Below are positions 1 through 8,900 of a stretch of 25,139 nucleotides of DNA, piece by piece. Below the pieces are notes generated by a model that had not been told where the DNA came from, did not search any database, and saw only the letters and a program-made list of their open reading frames with translations. Within the stretch, counting starts at the first letter, position 1; every line of letters starts with the position of its first letter. A program made the translations under genes and the position numbers. Location of the stretch: NCBI GenBank assembly GCA_030841765.1, contig JAUUSS010000020.1:1-25139 (forward strand), given 5' to 3'. The stretch comes from Collinsella aerofaciens. Its GTDB lineage: Bacteria; Actinomycetota; Coriobacteriia; Coriobacteriales; Coriobacteriaceae.

Positions 1-2277
1 CCCCGGTCCCTTGCTAACGAGGCGCAGATCGGTTCCACTGTCCTAGTTCATTTTGGCAACCGTGCGGCCGCGGGCTATATCGTCGACATTGCGCCTGAGC
101 TGGGCGACCTACGGGGCAACAACGCCATCTGCCCTTCGCGCATTAAGCCCGTCGAAGCTATCCTCAGCAAGCCGCTCTTTACCGCCGAGGCTGCCCGTAT
201 CGCGTGCTGGATGAGCCGCGAGTATGTCGCGACACTTTCCGAGTGCCTGCGCCTGTTCTTGCCACCGGGTGGAAGCCCGCGTGTGGTCAAGGGCGACGAT
301 GGCGTGTGGACGGTTGAACGTCCCGCCGTCAAGCCTATCCAAAACCGCTGGGTCATGCTCACGCCCGAGGGATTTGACTATACGCCGCCCAAGACCGCCG
401 TTCGCCAGCGTCAGCTCATCGAGGCGCTCCAGTGCGGACCGGTCACGACGCGCGACCTCAACCTTCTCTATAACAGCATGTCGGCGACCATCAAGGCGCT
501 CGAAAAACGCGGCGTCGTGGTGGTGGAGGAGCGCCGCGCCTGGCGTGGCTGCAGTGAGCAGACCACGCTGTCCTCGGCAAGCGGCAAGGCGCCGGTCGCA
601 CTTACCAACGGCCAGCAGCAGGCGCTCGCGCAGATTGAGCGCGCTCGCCTGGATGCGCACGGCGACGTGGTGCTCGTGGACGGTGTTACGGGCTCCGGCA
701 AAACTGAGGTCTACCTCTCAGCTATCGAGCGCGTGCTGGCCGCCGGCCGTTCGGCCTGCGTGCTCGTGCCCGAGATCTCGCTGACGGCCCAGACCGTCGG
801 CCGTTTCCGCTCGCGCTTTGGCGAGACGGTCGCCGTGTTCCATTCGCGCCTTTCGGCCGGCGAGCGCCTGGACCAGTGGGATATGGTCGCCAGTGGTGCG
901 GCCCGCGTGGTCGTCGGCGCCCGCTCGGCGCTCTTTTGCCCGCTCAGCGACTTGGGTCTCATCATTATCGACGAGGAGCACGAGACCAGCTACAAGCAGG
1001 GCTCCAGTCCGCGCTACCACGCGCGCGAGGTAGCGGCCGAGATGGCGCGCCGCTACCGCTGCCCGCTCGTGTTGGGCTCTGCCACGCCTTCTGCCGAGGC
1101 CCTCGATCGTTGCCGCCGTGGCACGTATAACGGTGCCACATGGACGCGCGTTGAGATGCCCGAGCGCCCGGGACACGCCGTGTTGCCTACGGTTCGCATT
1201 GCCGACCTGCGCCGCGAGTTCGCGCACGGTAGCCGCTCCATGTTCTCTAAACCTCTGATGGAAGGCCTGGAGCGTGTGGTCGAGCGCCGCGAAAAGGCCG
1301 TGTTGCTGCACAACCGGCGTGGCTTTGCGCCCTTCCTGATGTGCCGCGAGTGCGGATGTGTCCCCACGTGCAACCACTGCTCCACCGCGCTCACGTACCA
1401 CGAGCGCACGCACACGCTGCAGTGTCACACCTGCGGTTCGTCCTGGCGCGTGCAGCCGTATCCCGCGCCCACGAGCCGTTGCCCCAAATGTGGCAGTCGC
1501 TACCTGGCAAAAATGGGTATGGGCACTCAGCAGATCGAGGACGCACTGCACCAGATGCTTCCCGAGGACGTCGCCATTATTCGCATGGATGCCGATTCCA
1601 CGCGCGGCAAGGATGCGCACAAAAAGCTGCTCGAGCAGTTCGATGCCGCCGATTGTGCGGTGCTGCTGGGCACCCAGATGATCGCCAAGGGCCTCGACTT
1701 TCCCGAGGTCACGCTCGTGGGCGTGGTCAATGCCGACTTTGCCCTCAAGCTGCCGGACTTCCGCGCAGGGGAGCGCGCCTACGATCTGCTGGAGCAAGTC
1801 GCCGGCCGTGCCGGTCGTGGTGATCGCCCCGGCGAGGTCATCATCCAGACCTACCTGCCCGATGATCCGGTCATTCGCGCCGTCGCTGAGCACGACCGTT
1901 CGATCTTTACCGACTACGACCTGGACCAGCGCCGCGACGCGCTGTACCCGCCGTTTGTTCGCTTGGTCAACATCTTGGTGTGGTCGGCGAACCGAGACGA
2001 CGCGCAGGACTACATCGGGCGCATTGCAAAGCTTCTTAAGCGCCGCTGGCATGCCGCCGCGCCCGACTTTTTGCGGGCGTGCAGCGCGGTGCCGCAGGTG
2101 CTGGGCCCGGCTTCGTGTGTAATCGAGAGAGCCAAGGACCGTTACCGCTTCCATCTGCTTGTGAAGTCGCCCGTGGGGTACCATGTCTCTTATGATATTG
2201 ACGCCTGCCTCAAAGAGGTGGGCTCCGTGCGTGGCGTGAGCGTGAGCGTTGACGTCGACGCCTATGATTTGATGTAA
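1..2277 (+). CDS. priA: Primosomal protein N' (replication restart helicase PriA), 5'-truncated by window edge
   Basis: PriA is a superfamily-2 3'-5' DNA helicase that reloads the replisome at stalled forks. The reading frame is open from base 1, so the N-terminus lies outside the window; an internal ATG at 211 is not the real start because family-like sequence continues upstream (VLVHFGNR near base 42, matching the N-terminal 3'-DNA-binding domain). Walker A GSGKT is at 691-705 and the DEEH box at 970-981. Four CxxC pairs (CREC, CNHC, CHTC, CPKC, about 1345-1500) form the two-zinc cluster typical of PriA. Helicase motifs GTQMIAKGLDFP and QVAGRAGRGDRPGE follow, and the C-terminal domain runs to a TAA at 2275-2277. 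The 758 codons present are close to a complete protein, so little is missing. def follows after 18 bases, probably in the same operon. The identification is secure. Confidence 0.96.
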   Translation, partial: PRSLANEAQIGSTVLVHFGNRAAAGYIVDIAPELGDLRGNNAICPSRIKPVEAILSKPLFTAEAARIACWMSREYVATLSECLRLFLPPGGSPRVVKGDDGVWTVERPAVKPIQNRWVMLTPEGFDYTPPKTAVRQRQLIEALQCGPVTTRDLNLLYNSMSATIKALEKRGVVVVEERRAWRGCSEQTTLSSASGKAPVALTNGQQQALAQIERARLDAHGDVVLVDGVTGSGKTEVYLSAIERVLAAGRSACVLVPEISLTAQTVGRFRSRFGETVAVFHSRLSAGERLDQWDMVASGAARVVVGARSALFCPLSDLGLIIIDEEHETSYKQGSSPRYHAREVAAEMARRYRCPLVLGSATPSAEALDRCRRGTYNGATWTRVEMPERPGHAVLPTVRIADLRREFAHGSRSMFSKPLMEGLERVVERREKAVLLHNRRGFAPFLMCRECGCVPTCNHCSTALTYHERTHTLQCHTCGSSWRVQPYPAPTSRCPKCGSRYLAKMGMGTQQIEDALHQMLPEDVAIIRMDADSTRGKDAHKKLLEQFDAADCAVLLGTQMIAKGLDFPEVTLVGVVNADFALKLPDFRAGERAYDLLEQVAGRAGRGDRPGEVIIQTYLPDDPVIRAVAEHDRSIFTDYDLDQRRDALYPPFVRLVNILVWSANRDDAQDYIGRIAKLLKRRWHAAAPDFLRACSAVPQVLGPASCVIERAKDRYRFHLLVKSPVGYHVSYDIDACLKEVGSVRGVSVSVDVDAYDLM

Positions 2278-2283
2278 CAACCC

Positions 2284-2289
2284 GAAAGG
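2284..2289 (+). promoter_or_regulatory. Ribosome binding site deciding the def start
   Basis: The sequence GAAAGG abuts a first ATG at 2290 with no spacer and lies 6 bases before a second in-frame ATG at 2296. Normal Shine-Dalgarno spacing therefore favours initiation at 2296. Confidence 0.65.
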
Positions 2290-2295
2290 ATGGCC

Positions 2296-2832
2296 ATGGA
2301 AGCCAACGGAATCGTACTGTCGCCCGACCCTCGTCTGCGCCAGGAGTGCGCCGTCATCGAGGAGATCACCCCGGCGATCGAGGCGCTTGCCGAGAAGATG
2401 AAGAAGATGATGTTCGAGAACGGCGGTTGCGGCCTGGCTGCCCCGCAGATCGGCGAGCTCATTCAGCTTGTCACCATCGACTGCGACTACAGCGACAAGA
2501 ACGACTATGACCCCTACGTGCTCATCAACCCTGTCATTGTTGAGCAGAGCGACCATCTGGTGCCGTTTAGCGAGGGCTGCCTGTCTATCCCCGGCATTAG
2601 CTGCGAGATCGAGCGTCCCGACCATGTTGTCGTCGAGGCGTATGACCTGGACGCTAACCTGATTCGCTACGAGGCCACGGGCGATCTGTTCTGCGTGTGC
2701 CTGCAGCACGAGATCGATCACCTGCACGGCAATACCATGTTCGAGCGACTGAAGCCCATGCAGAGGCTCAAGGCCGTCAAGGAGTACCAGGACGCCCTGG
2801 CCCGCGGCGCTCGACCGGGCGAGACAGAGTAG
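2296..2832 (+). CDS. def: Peptide deformylase
   Basis: A metal-dependent hydrolase that removes the formyl group from N-terminal formylmethionine of new proteins at the ribosome exit. All three family motifs are visible: GCGLAAPQIG (motif 1, with Cys where Val or Ile is common), EGCLSIP (motif 2, metal-binding Cys) and QHEIDHLHG (motif 3, two metal-binding His and the catalytic Glu). The length of 178 residues is normal. The start at 2296 is chosen from Shine-Dalgarno spacing; an ATG at 2290 would add two residues. The gene lies 18 bases after priA and before fmt, the enzyme that adds the formyl group removed here; def-fmt-rsmB linkage is common in bacteria. A terminator-like hairpin at 3019-3053 and a long palindrome separate it from fmt, so fmt may also have its own promoter. 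Confidence 0.96.
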   Translation: MEANGIVLSPDPRLRQECAVIEEITPAIEALAEKMKKMMFENGGCGLAAPQIGELIQLVTIDCDYSDKNDYDPYVLINPVIVEQSDHLVPFSEGCLSIPGISCEIERPDHVVVEAYDLDANLIRYEATGDLFCVCLQHEIDHLHGNTMFERLKPMQRLKAVKEYQDALARGARPGETE

Positions 2833-2840
2833 GTCCCAAC

Positions 2841-2942
2841 GTCCCCGGTGCTGAGCGCCCACATATCATCCCGTGCTCAAACATTCTCGCTGCGCTGCGA
2901 AACTGCGCGCGGGACGATATGTGGGCGCTCAGCACCGGGGAC
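2841..2942. repeat. Long imperfect palindrome between def and fmt
   Basis: Arms 2841-2876 and 2907-2942 are 36 bases each and reverse-complementary except for two transition differences. They enclose a 30-base centre that itself contains a small TCGC/GCGA hairpin. No T-run follows either arm, so this is not a standard intrinsic terminator. The CGGTG near the outer edge also appears in the other two long palindromes here (5484-5550, 20709-20781). It may be a REP- or MITE-like intergenic element or a structured RNA; no coding is seen in it. Confidence 0.8.
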
Positions 2943-3018
2943 TGCGTTGTTCTGGCTTGCTTCGCCCGGGTGCCGTTGGGCCAGGGAGGGGCGTCTTCGC
3001 TGATAATTGCTTTGTTGG

Positions 3019-3053
3019 AAGAGCTGCTTTTATGCGGCTCTTTCTTTGTTTTT
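3019..3053 (+). terminator. Intrinsic terminator after priA-def
   Basis: A 9-bp stem (AAGAGCTGC at 3019-3027 with GCGGCTCTT at 3034-3042, one G-U pair) with a six-base loop is followed by the T-rich tail TCTTTGTTTTT. It would end plus-strand transcription from priA-def. The rest of the 327-base gap holds the palindrome at 2841-2942 and an AT-richer stretch likely to contain the fmt promoter, in which no convincing -35/-10 pair could be fixed. Confidence 0.75.
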
Positions 3054-3159
3054 GGGTATATTTGTTTCTGTTGAATTGTTATTGCGGCTGGGTGCGCTTG
3101 CGACCTGGAACGCTTTTTTGTAGCCGTCTCGGCTCGTTATTGAGAGGAGACTATCTTTT

Positions 3160-4080
3160 ATGCGTATTGTGTTTATGGGTACGCCTGATTTTGCTGTGCC
3201 TTCGCTGACTTCGCTTGTTGAGGCTGACAACGAGATTACACTTGTTGTTACTCGTCCCGATGCTGTTCGTGGGCGTGGTAAAAAGTTGGAGCCGTCTCCT
3301 GTTAAGGCTAAGGCGCTTGAGCTGGGGTTGCCGGTCGTTGAGGCCAATCGTATGACGCCTGAGGTTGTTGAGGCGCTCCAAGCTGCGGATGCCGATATTT
3401 TCTGTGTGGCTGCTTATGGTTGCATTTTGCCCGATGACGTGCTGCATATGGCGCCGCTTGGCATTGTGAATGTTCATGCTTCGCTGCTGCCGCGTTGGCG
3501 AGGCGCTGCTCCCATTCAGCGTGCCATTCTTGCTGGTGATGAGGTCGCTGGTGTTTCCATTATGCGTATTGGACATGGCGTTGATACCGGTGCTTATTGT
3601 GCCCAGGCGTCTACGTCGGTTGCCGGTAAGCATGCCGAGGCGCTGACCATGGAGCTTGGTGAGCTCGGCGGCAAACTGCTTGCCGATACGCTTCCTTCTC
3701 TTGCCGATGGTACCGCCGAGTGGACTGAACAGGATGAGGCGCTTGTGACCCATGCTGCCAAGATTTCCAAGCTGGAGATGCGTCTGGATCCGCAGATGGC
3801 TGCGCTCGATTGCGTGCGGCATGTGCTCGCTTCGTCCGATACCGCGCCTGCTCGATGCGTGATTGCCGGCAAGACCGTGCGCGTGCTCGATGCTGCGCCG
3901 GCCGATGTGTCGCTTGGCGTGGGCGCTGTTGCCGTCAAGAGCAAGCGTGTTTACCTTGGTCTTTCCGATGGCACGGTTGAGTTGCTCGAGGTTAAGCCCG
4001 ATGGCAAGCGTGCCATGGCCGCTTCTGCTTGGGCTGCTGGGCTGCAAGGCGCCGATCTTATCTGGGGTGTTTTATCATGA
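3160..4080 (+). CDS. fmt: Methionyl-tRNA formyltransferase
   Basis: Transfers the formyl group of 10-formyltetrahydrofolate to initiator Met-tRNA. The N-terminal Rossmann-like domain starts MRIVFMGTPDFAVPSL. The catalytic region contains NVHASLLPRWRGAAPIQ (Asn and His of the triad, SLLPRWRG formyl-folate loop) and GVSIMRIGHGVDTG (catalytic Asp). HAAKISKLE leads into the C-terminal tRNA-binding OB-like domain. The length of 306 residues is normal. GAGAGGAGA upstream serves as ribosome site with slightly long spacing. The stop overlaps the rsmB start (ATGA), so the two are translationally coupled. The first half of the gene uses many T-ending codons (GCT, GTT, CTT), unlike the C/G-ending codons of priA and def; this fades downstream. 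Confidence 0.96.
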   Translation: MRIVFMGTPDFAVPSLTSLVEADNEITLVVTRPDAVRGRGKKLEPSPVKAKALELGLPVVEANRMTPEVVEALQAADADIFCVAAYGCILPDDVLHMAPLGIVNVHASLLPRWRGAAPIQRAILAGDEVAGVSIMRIGHGVDTGAYCAQASTSVAGKHAEALTMELGELGGKLLADTLPSLADGTAEWTEQDEALVTHAAKISKLEMRLDPQMAALDCVRHVLASSDTAPARCVIAGKTVRVLDAAPADVSLGVGAVAVKSKRVYLGLSDGTVELLEVKPDGKRAMAASAWAAGLQGADLIWGVLS

Positions 4081-5477
4081 GCAAGCTGTCTCCCGCGCGC
4101 AAGCTTGCGCTCGATGTGCTGATGGAGGCCGACCGTCGCGGCATGTATGCGCGTGACGTGCTGTCCTCTCGCGCATCTGCCAAGGCAATTGACCAGCGCG
4201 ATTCCGCTTTTGCCGCTCGCTTGGCGCTGGGTGTTGCCGCCACGCAGGGTATTTTGGACGAGCTGTTCGATCGGTTTCTTGATAAGCCTAAAAAGGTTGC
4301 GCCGCGTGTTCGCATGGCGCTTCGTATCTCGGCCTTCGAGATGCTCTACCTTCATACCCCTGGCCGCGTTGCCGTAAGTCAGGGTGTTGAGCTGGTGCGC
4401 AGCGGAGCTAAGTCTGCCGCCGGTTTGGCCAATGCCGTGCTGCATAAGGTCGCGGACAACGTTGAGGACTTTGCTACTGCGTCCGATGTGGATGAGTCTG
4501 AGCGACGCTTGGTTCGTCTGTCGCGCCTGATGGGTCTACCGCGTTGGCTGTGTGCTCGCATTATGGCATCGTTCGACACGCCTGAGGGTGCGCTTAACTT
4601 TGCCGGCAATCTGGCCCCCGCGCCGCTGGCCCTGCATGAGAACGCCTTTGCCACCAAGCCCGATCCTTATATCTCGCAGCTCGTCGCGCCTGTCTTCCCG
4701 GGCTGCCATGCCCCGGTTGATGCCCAGGTTACCGTTGCTTCCGGTGTGTTTGAGCGTGCTGCCGCGGTGGCATCCGATCTCAACGCGCAGCTTATCGCCA
4801 CGGCTGCCACGCGCCCTGGTAGCTGCCTTGAGATTGGTGCCGGTCGTGGCACCAAGACCTATGTGATGATGTGCCAGGCCAAGCGTGCCGGCTACGACCG
4901 CCAGCACACTGCTCTCGATTTGCACGACCGCAAGTGTGACCTGAATCTCGCGCGCCTTCACAAGGCGGGTATTCAGGGCGTTCGTACGGTTTCGGGTGAT
5001 GCCTGCGAGCTTGATGAGGTGCTCACATCGTTTGATGCCATGCGCGGTGAGCGGGTCAAGTTCGATACCGTGTTTATCGATGCGCCGTGCTCGGGCACCG
5101 GAACCATGCGTCGTCATCCCGAGATCCCGTGGCGTCTGACCGAAAAGGATGTGACGGTTGAGCTGCCCAAACTGCAGCTGTCGATGCTCAAGGAGGCTGC
5201 TGCGCGCGTGGCTGCCGGCGGCGAGCTCATCTATGCGACGTGCTCGGTCTTCGACGAGGAGAACACGCAGGTGGTGGATGCTTTCCTTGCTTCTCCTGAG
5301 GGCGCCGGCTTTAGCGTGGCACCGCTTTCCGAGGCACAGATTCTGCAACTCCCTGAGTTCGATCAGGCCAAGAAGCTCGTATCCGTACGCCAAAACGATC
5401 GAGGCCTCTTCCAAAGCGTCCCCGTAAACGCCGACTCCTACGACGGCCACTTCTGCGCCAGGCTGGTCCGCAACTAA
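4077..5477 (+). CDS. rsmB: 16S rRNA (cytosine-967-C5)-methyltransferase RsmB
   Basis: An AdoMet-dependent m5C methyltransferase acting on 16S rRNA, paired with fmt in many genomes. Residues about 1-140 form the NusB-like RNA-binding domain (SPARKLALDVL, then DQRDSAFAARLALG). The C-terminal catalytic domain has FIDAPCSGTGTMRRHPEI (motif IV with conserved Cys) and YATCSVFDEEN (motif VI with catalytic TCS Cys). The AdoMet-binding motif I reads CLEIGAGRGTKT instead of the usual AAPGGKT, a visible departure from the textbook form. The ATG at 4077 is chosen because it overlaps the fmt stop as ATGA and gives the expected N-terminus; a longer upstream frame starting at 4029 would run deep into fmt. 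Length is 466 residues. Among related m5C methyltransferases, RsmB is favoured by the NusB domain and the fmt linkage. Confidence 0.93.
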   Translation: MSKLSPARKLALDVLMEADRRGMYARDVLSSRASAKAIDQRDSAFAARLALGVAATQGILDELFDRFLDKPKKVAPRVRMALRISAFEMLYLHTPGRVAVSQGVELVRSGAKSAAGLANAVLHKVADNVEDFATASDVDESERRLVRLSRLMGLPRWLCARIMASFDTPEGALNFAGNLAPAPLALHENAFATKPDPYISQLVAPVFPGCHAPVDAQVTVASGVFERAAAVASDLNAQLIATAATRPGSCLEIGAGRGTKTYVMMCQAKRAGYDRQHTALDLHDRKCDLNLARLHKAGIQGVRTVSGDACELDEVLTSFDAMRGERVKFDTVFIDAPCSGTGTMRRHPEIPWRLTEKDVTVELPKLQLSMLKEAAARVAAGGELIYATCSVFDEENTQVVDAFLASPEGAGFSVAPLSEAQILQLPEFDQAKKLVSVRQNDRGLFQSVPVNADSYDGHFCARLVRN

Positions 5478-5483
5478 CTACTA

Positions 5484-5550
5484 AGTTGCGGTGAAATAGG
5501 GATTGAAAAGCCGCTTCTGCCCGCCAAACAGTCCTTATTTCACCGCAACT
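5484..5550. repeat. Long imperfect palindrome after rsmB
   Basis: Arms 5484-5504 and 5530-5550 (21 bases each) match as reverse complements at all but about two positions, around a 25-base centre. The outer sequence is AGTTGCGGTGAAATA. No T-run follows. It stands only six bases after the rsmB stop, and a true bidirectional terminator lies further on at 5596-5633. It resembles the palindromes at 2841-2942 and 20709-20781 in size and in carrying CGGTG near the outer end. Confidence 0.75.
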
Positions 5551-5595
5551 CACAAGGAAACCTGGGTAGCTTGATTAGCTACCCATAGAGCAAAG

Positions 5596-5633
5596 AAACA
5601 GCCCCGCGATCAACGCCGATCGCGGGGCTGTTT
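5596..5633. terminator. Bidirectional terminator between rsmB and the FmdB-type gene
   Basis: A perfect 16-bp stem (5596-5611 with 5618-5633) with core CAGCCCCGCGATC closes on a six-base loop. It has AAAG-rich sequence on the left and TTTGGTTT on the right, so it can end plus-strand transcripts from fmt-rsmB and minus-strand transcripts from the gene stopping at 5639. Confidence 0.9.
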
Positions 5634-5638
5634 GGTTT

Positions 5639-5875
5639 CTAGTGGCTGTGCGGGCAGTTGGCGCAGCAGCCGCTTGTGGCGCTGGTGCTGGAGCCGCCGC
5701 TTCGTTGATCGGTGTTGTAGAAACCGCTGCCCTCAAATTTAATGCCGCTGGCCGAGAACGTCTTGGCCGCCGGGGCACCGCAGCTGGGGCACACGACCTC
5801 GGGAGTCTCGGACATGGGATGCTCAACCTCAAACACGTTGCCGCAGCTCGAGCACTTGTAATCGTAGCGCGCCAT
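5639..5875 (-). CDS. FmdB-family small zinc-ribbon protein
   Basis: A 78-residue protein with the FmdB/CxxC_CxxC_SSSS putative regulatory signature: MARYDYKCSSCG at the N-terminus, then VVCPSCGAP, giving two CxxC knuckles for one zinc. KTFSASGIKFEGSGFYNTD follows, the usual conserved tail of the family. The C-terminus is unusual, ending SGCCANCPHSH, with three more Cys and two His that could bind a second metal. No enzymatic role is known for the family; the name derives from a putative regulator of formamidase genes. A good ribosome site (AAGGAAG) lies four bases before the ATG. It sits downstream of the GH13-GH77 gene on the same strand but behind a terminator-like hairpin, so it may be transcribed alone. 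Confidence 0.85.
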   Translation of the reverse strand: MARYDYKCSSCGNVFEVEHPMSETPEVVCPSCGAPAAKTFSASGIKFEGSGFYNTDQRSGGSSTSATSGCCANCPHSH

Positions 5876-5894
5876 AATACTTCCTTTTCAGCAC

Positions 5895-5919
5895 AAAGCG
5901 GGCAGATTACTCTGCCCGC
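5895..5919 (-). terminator. Terminator of the GH13-GH77 gene
   Basis: The perfect 9-bp hairpin GCGGGCAGA/TCTGCCCGC (5898-5906 with 5911-5919) has a four-base loop. On the minus strand it is followed by TTTGTGCT, consistent with an intrinsic terminator about 45 bases past the stop at 5964. Confidence 0.7.
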
Positions 5920-5963
5920 ATAAATTCAAACGTCTGTAACTGTACCCTATATCGGGGGTTTTA

Positions 5964-8900
5964 TCACGCTTCACCCCAGAATCTATGGTTGTTGCGCAGG
6001 AGCTGTGCGGTTTTGTTCTCGGCGGCTGCAATGTCCGCCTCGTCAGCCTGCCAGGTCCAGTTGCCCGTGGCCACGCCCGGAACGTTCATGCGCGCGTCGT
6101 CGCCAAGCCCCAGGACATCCTGCAGTGGCATCATCACCAGGGGAGCGTCGCTTGCCAGCGCGTCGCTCATCAGCTTGGCCGCCACCTCAACACCGCTCGG
6201 TTCATCGCCGCCCGCAAAGGTACGGGTGCACCAACCGGCCAGCGTCGACGTATCGTGCGTCGAGGTGTACAGAATCTTGCCGGGCGTGGGATGCACACCG
6301 CAACGAACGTCGTAGTCGCTAAACTCCAGCACGTCCATGCCGGGGAAACCGCAGGTCGATGCCATGGCACGAACACCGGGCGTCAGATAGCCCAAGTCCT
6401 CAGCGATAAAGTTGAGCGGACCCAGTTCGTCATAGGCGGTCTGGAACAGGTCCTTGCCCGGGCCCGCCAGCCAGCGGCCGTCGGCGCATGCCTTGCCCGC
6501 GGGAATGCTGTAATAGCTGTGGAATCCCAGGAAGTGATCCAGACGCACGCGGTCGTAGAGCGAGAACGCGCGGCGCAGGCGATCCATCCACCAACTATAG
6601 CCGTTCTGCTTCATGTGGTCCCAGCGGAACGTCGGGTTGCCCCACATCTGGCCCTCGGGCGCAAAGTTGTCGGGCGGCGCGCCGGAAATCTCAATCGCCT
6701 TGCCGGTATCGGACAGCCAGAAGTTCTCGGGTTCGCTCCACGCGTCTGCCGAATCGTCGGACACGTACATAGGAATATCGCCGATGACCTCGATGCCCTT
6801 CTTGTGCGCATAGTTCATGAGCTCACACCAAGCGAGGTCAAAGCGGTACTGCATGTACGCCTGAAGCTCGGCCTCGTTGTGGAAGCGCTTGTCGTCGATT
6901 AGATGCTCGTTGTAGCGAGCGACATCTGCCGGCCAATTGTGGCGAGACTCGCCCTCAAAGTACTTTTTGACGGCCATGTAGACGCAGTACTTCTCGAGCC
7001 AATCGGCATTGCGATGTTTAAACGCTGTGTACAGCGGATCGGCATCCTCGCCTCCGCGGGCCTTCCAGGTCTCAAAGTCGGCTGCCAGCTCCTCGTGGCT
7101 TTCGGGCAGCAGGTCGATATTGCCTGCAAAGGCCGAAGGACCGGCGTAAGGGGAGCGGAAGAAGTCCGTGGGGTTGACGGGGAGAACCTGCCAGTAGCGC
7201 ATGCCCATGGCGGCCAGATGGTCGATAAAACGACGCGTGGGCGCGCCGATCGTACCGGGCTCGCCGTCGTCGGTCGGCACTGATGTGATATGGCATACAA
7301 CACCCGCACCGTGATCGAGCGGCTCCTGCAGGCGCTGCTCGGCGTGGTGATAGATGATCGACGAACCGAGCGGGTACAGGTCGAGCGTGACCGTGCCGTT
7401 GTGGATCTCGCACTCATGACCGCTGATCACGTCACTTGCACATTCGTCGAGCGCCGGAATCGTCACACGATGCGAGTTGCGCAGGCTGCGGTTGATGATG
7501 ACGGTCGCGGACTCGCTGTCTTTACCGGTACGGTTGTAGGCCAGCACCTCGTCATTGAGCGCAAAGGCCTTGATTTCACCGTCGATCATAAACGGCAGCG
7601 CGCGGCGCACAGCAGATGCGTTCTTGACGATTGCGAACGTATCGAAGTCGTGCAGGTCTTCCTTGGTCGGCAAGGTGCGGCGATTACCCGGATCGGTGAG
7701 TCCCTCCAAGCCGTACTCGTCACCGTAATAGATTGAGGGAACGCCCGGGAACGTCATCTGCATGAGCGTCGCCAGCCAAAAGCGGCTCTTGGCCAGGCCC
7801 ATGGAGTTCTCGTCCAGGCGCCATTTGCTGCGCTCACTCTCGGGCAGCTGCGACTCGTCGGGGCCACCGCCGAGCACCGAGATAATGCGCGGGCGGTCGT
7901 GGCTCGACAGCAGATTGAGCGCGCAGGATAATGCCTCGCGCGGGTAGTTCTCGCGCAGGGTCTCGATATCCTCGGCTGCTTGGTAGGCGTTTTTGTAGCC
8001 CATCAAAAAGCCGATGACCATGTCGCGGAAGGGGTAATCCATGGCCGAGTCGAGCTCGGAGCCTTGTAGATAGCGACGCAGATGGCCGTAGCTGATCTTG
8101 TTGGAGGCATCTTCCCAGACCTCGCCGAGCAGCAGCGCGTCGGGCTTCTCGGCGAGCACGGCCTTTTTGATCTCGGTCAGGAAGTCATCGGAAAGCTCGT
8201 CGGCCACATCGAGGCGCCAGCCATGGGCACCGGCGCGCAGCCATTTGCGGATGATACCGTCCTTGCCCAGAATCCGCTCGCGTACCAGTTCGGAGCTCTC
8301 ATTGATGGCGGGCATATTGCCCACGCCCCACCAGCAGTCGTACGAGCCGTCCTCGTGGAAATAAAACGCATCACGCCACGGAGAGTCCTCGCTCTGCCAC
8401 GCGCCGACACCGGGATAGTTGCCGTAGCGGTTAAAGTAGATCGAATCGTCGCCCGTGTGGTTGAACACACCGTCCAGAATGATGGAAATGCCCAGCTTCT
8501 CGGCCGCCTCGCACAGCTCAGTAAAGTCCTGCTCGGTGCCCAGAATCGGATCGATCTTGGTGTAATCGGCGGTGTCGTAGCGGTGGTTGCTCGCGGCTTC
8601 AAAAATGGGGTTGAGGTAGATGGCTGTAAAGCCCAGTTCGGCGATGCGAGGCAGGTCATTCTGGATACCCTTGAGCGAGCCGCCGTAAAAATCCCAGGTC
8701 TTGATGGAGCCGTCTTCGGCACGCTCGTACTCGGGCGGTTCGTTCCAGTCCTCGACCATGCGGCGCTGGATTCCGTTGCGCGGTTTTTCAACTTCGGCCA
8801 GCGTTCGCTCGCGCCAGTTTTCGTCACGGGCATAGCGGTCGGGGAAGATCTGGTAGACCATGCCCCGCTCGTACCAGGTGGGACGGTTCTCGCGATGCTT

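Noticed and set aside
718..2862. A 714-codon open frame on the minus strand opposite priA and def
   Set aside because: Antisense shadow of GC-rich codons; the translation is low-information with no family motif, while the plus-strand frame has complete PriA and deformylase signatures.
2697..3208. Open frames across the def-fmt gap, including one rich in Leu, Cys and Phe
   Set aside because: They overlap the palindrome and terminator, lack ribosome sites and look like chance translations of T-rich DNA.
2841..5550. CRISPR array or insertion-sequence ends suggested by the palindromes
   Set aside because: No regularly spaced direct repeats, no transposase frame and no target-site duplication could be identified.
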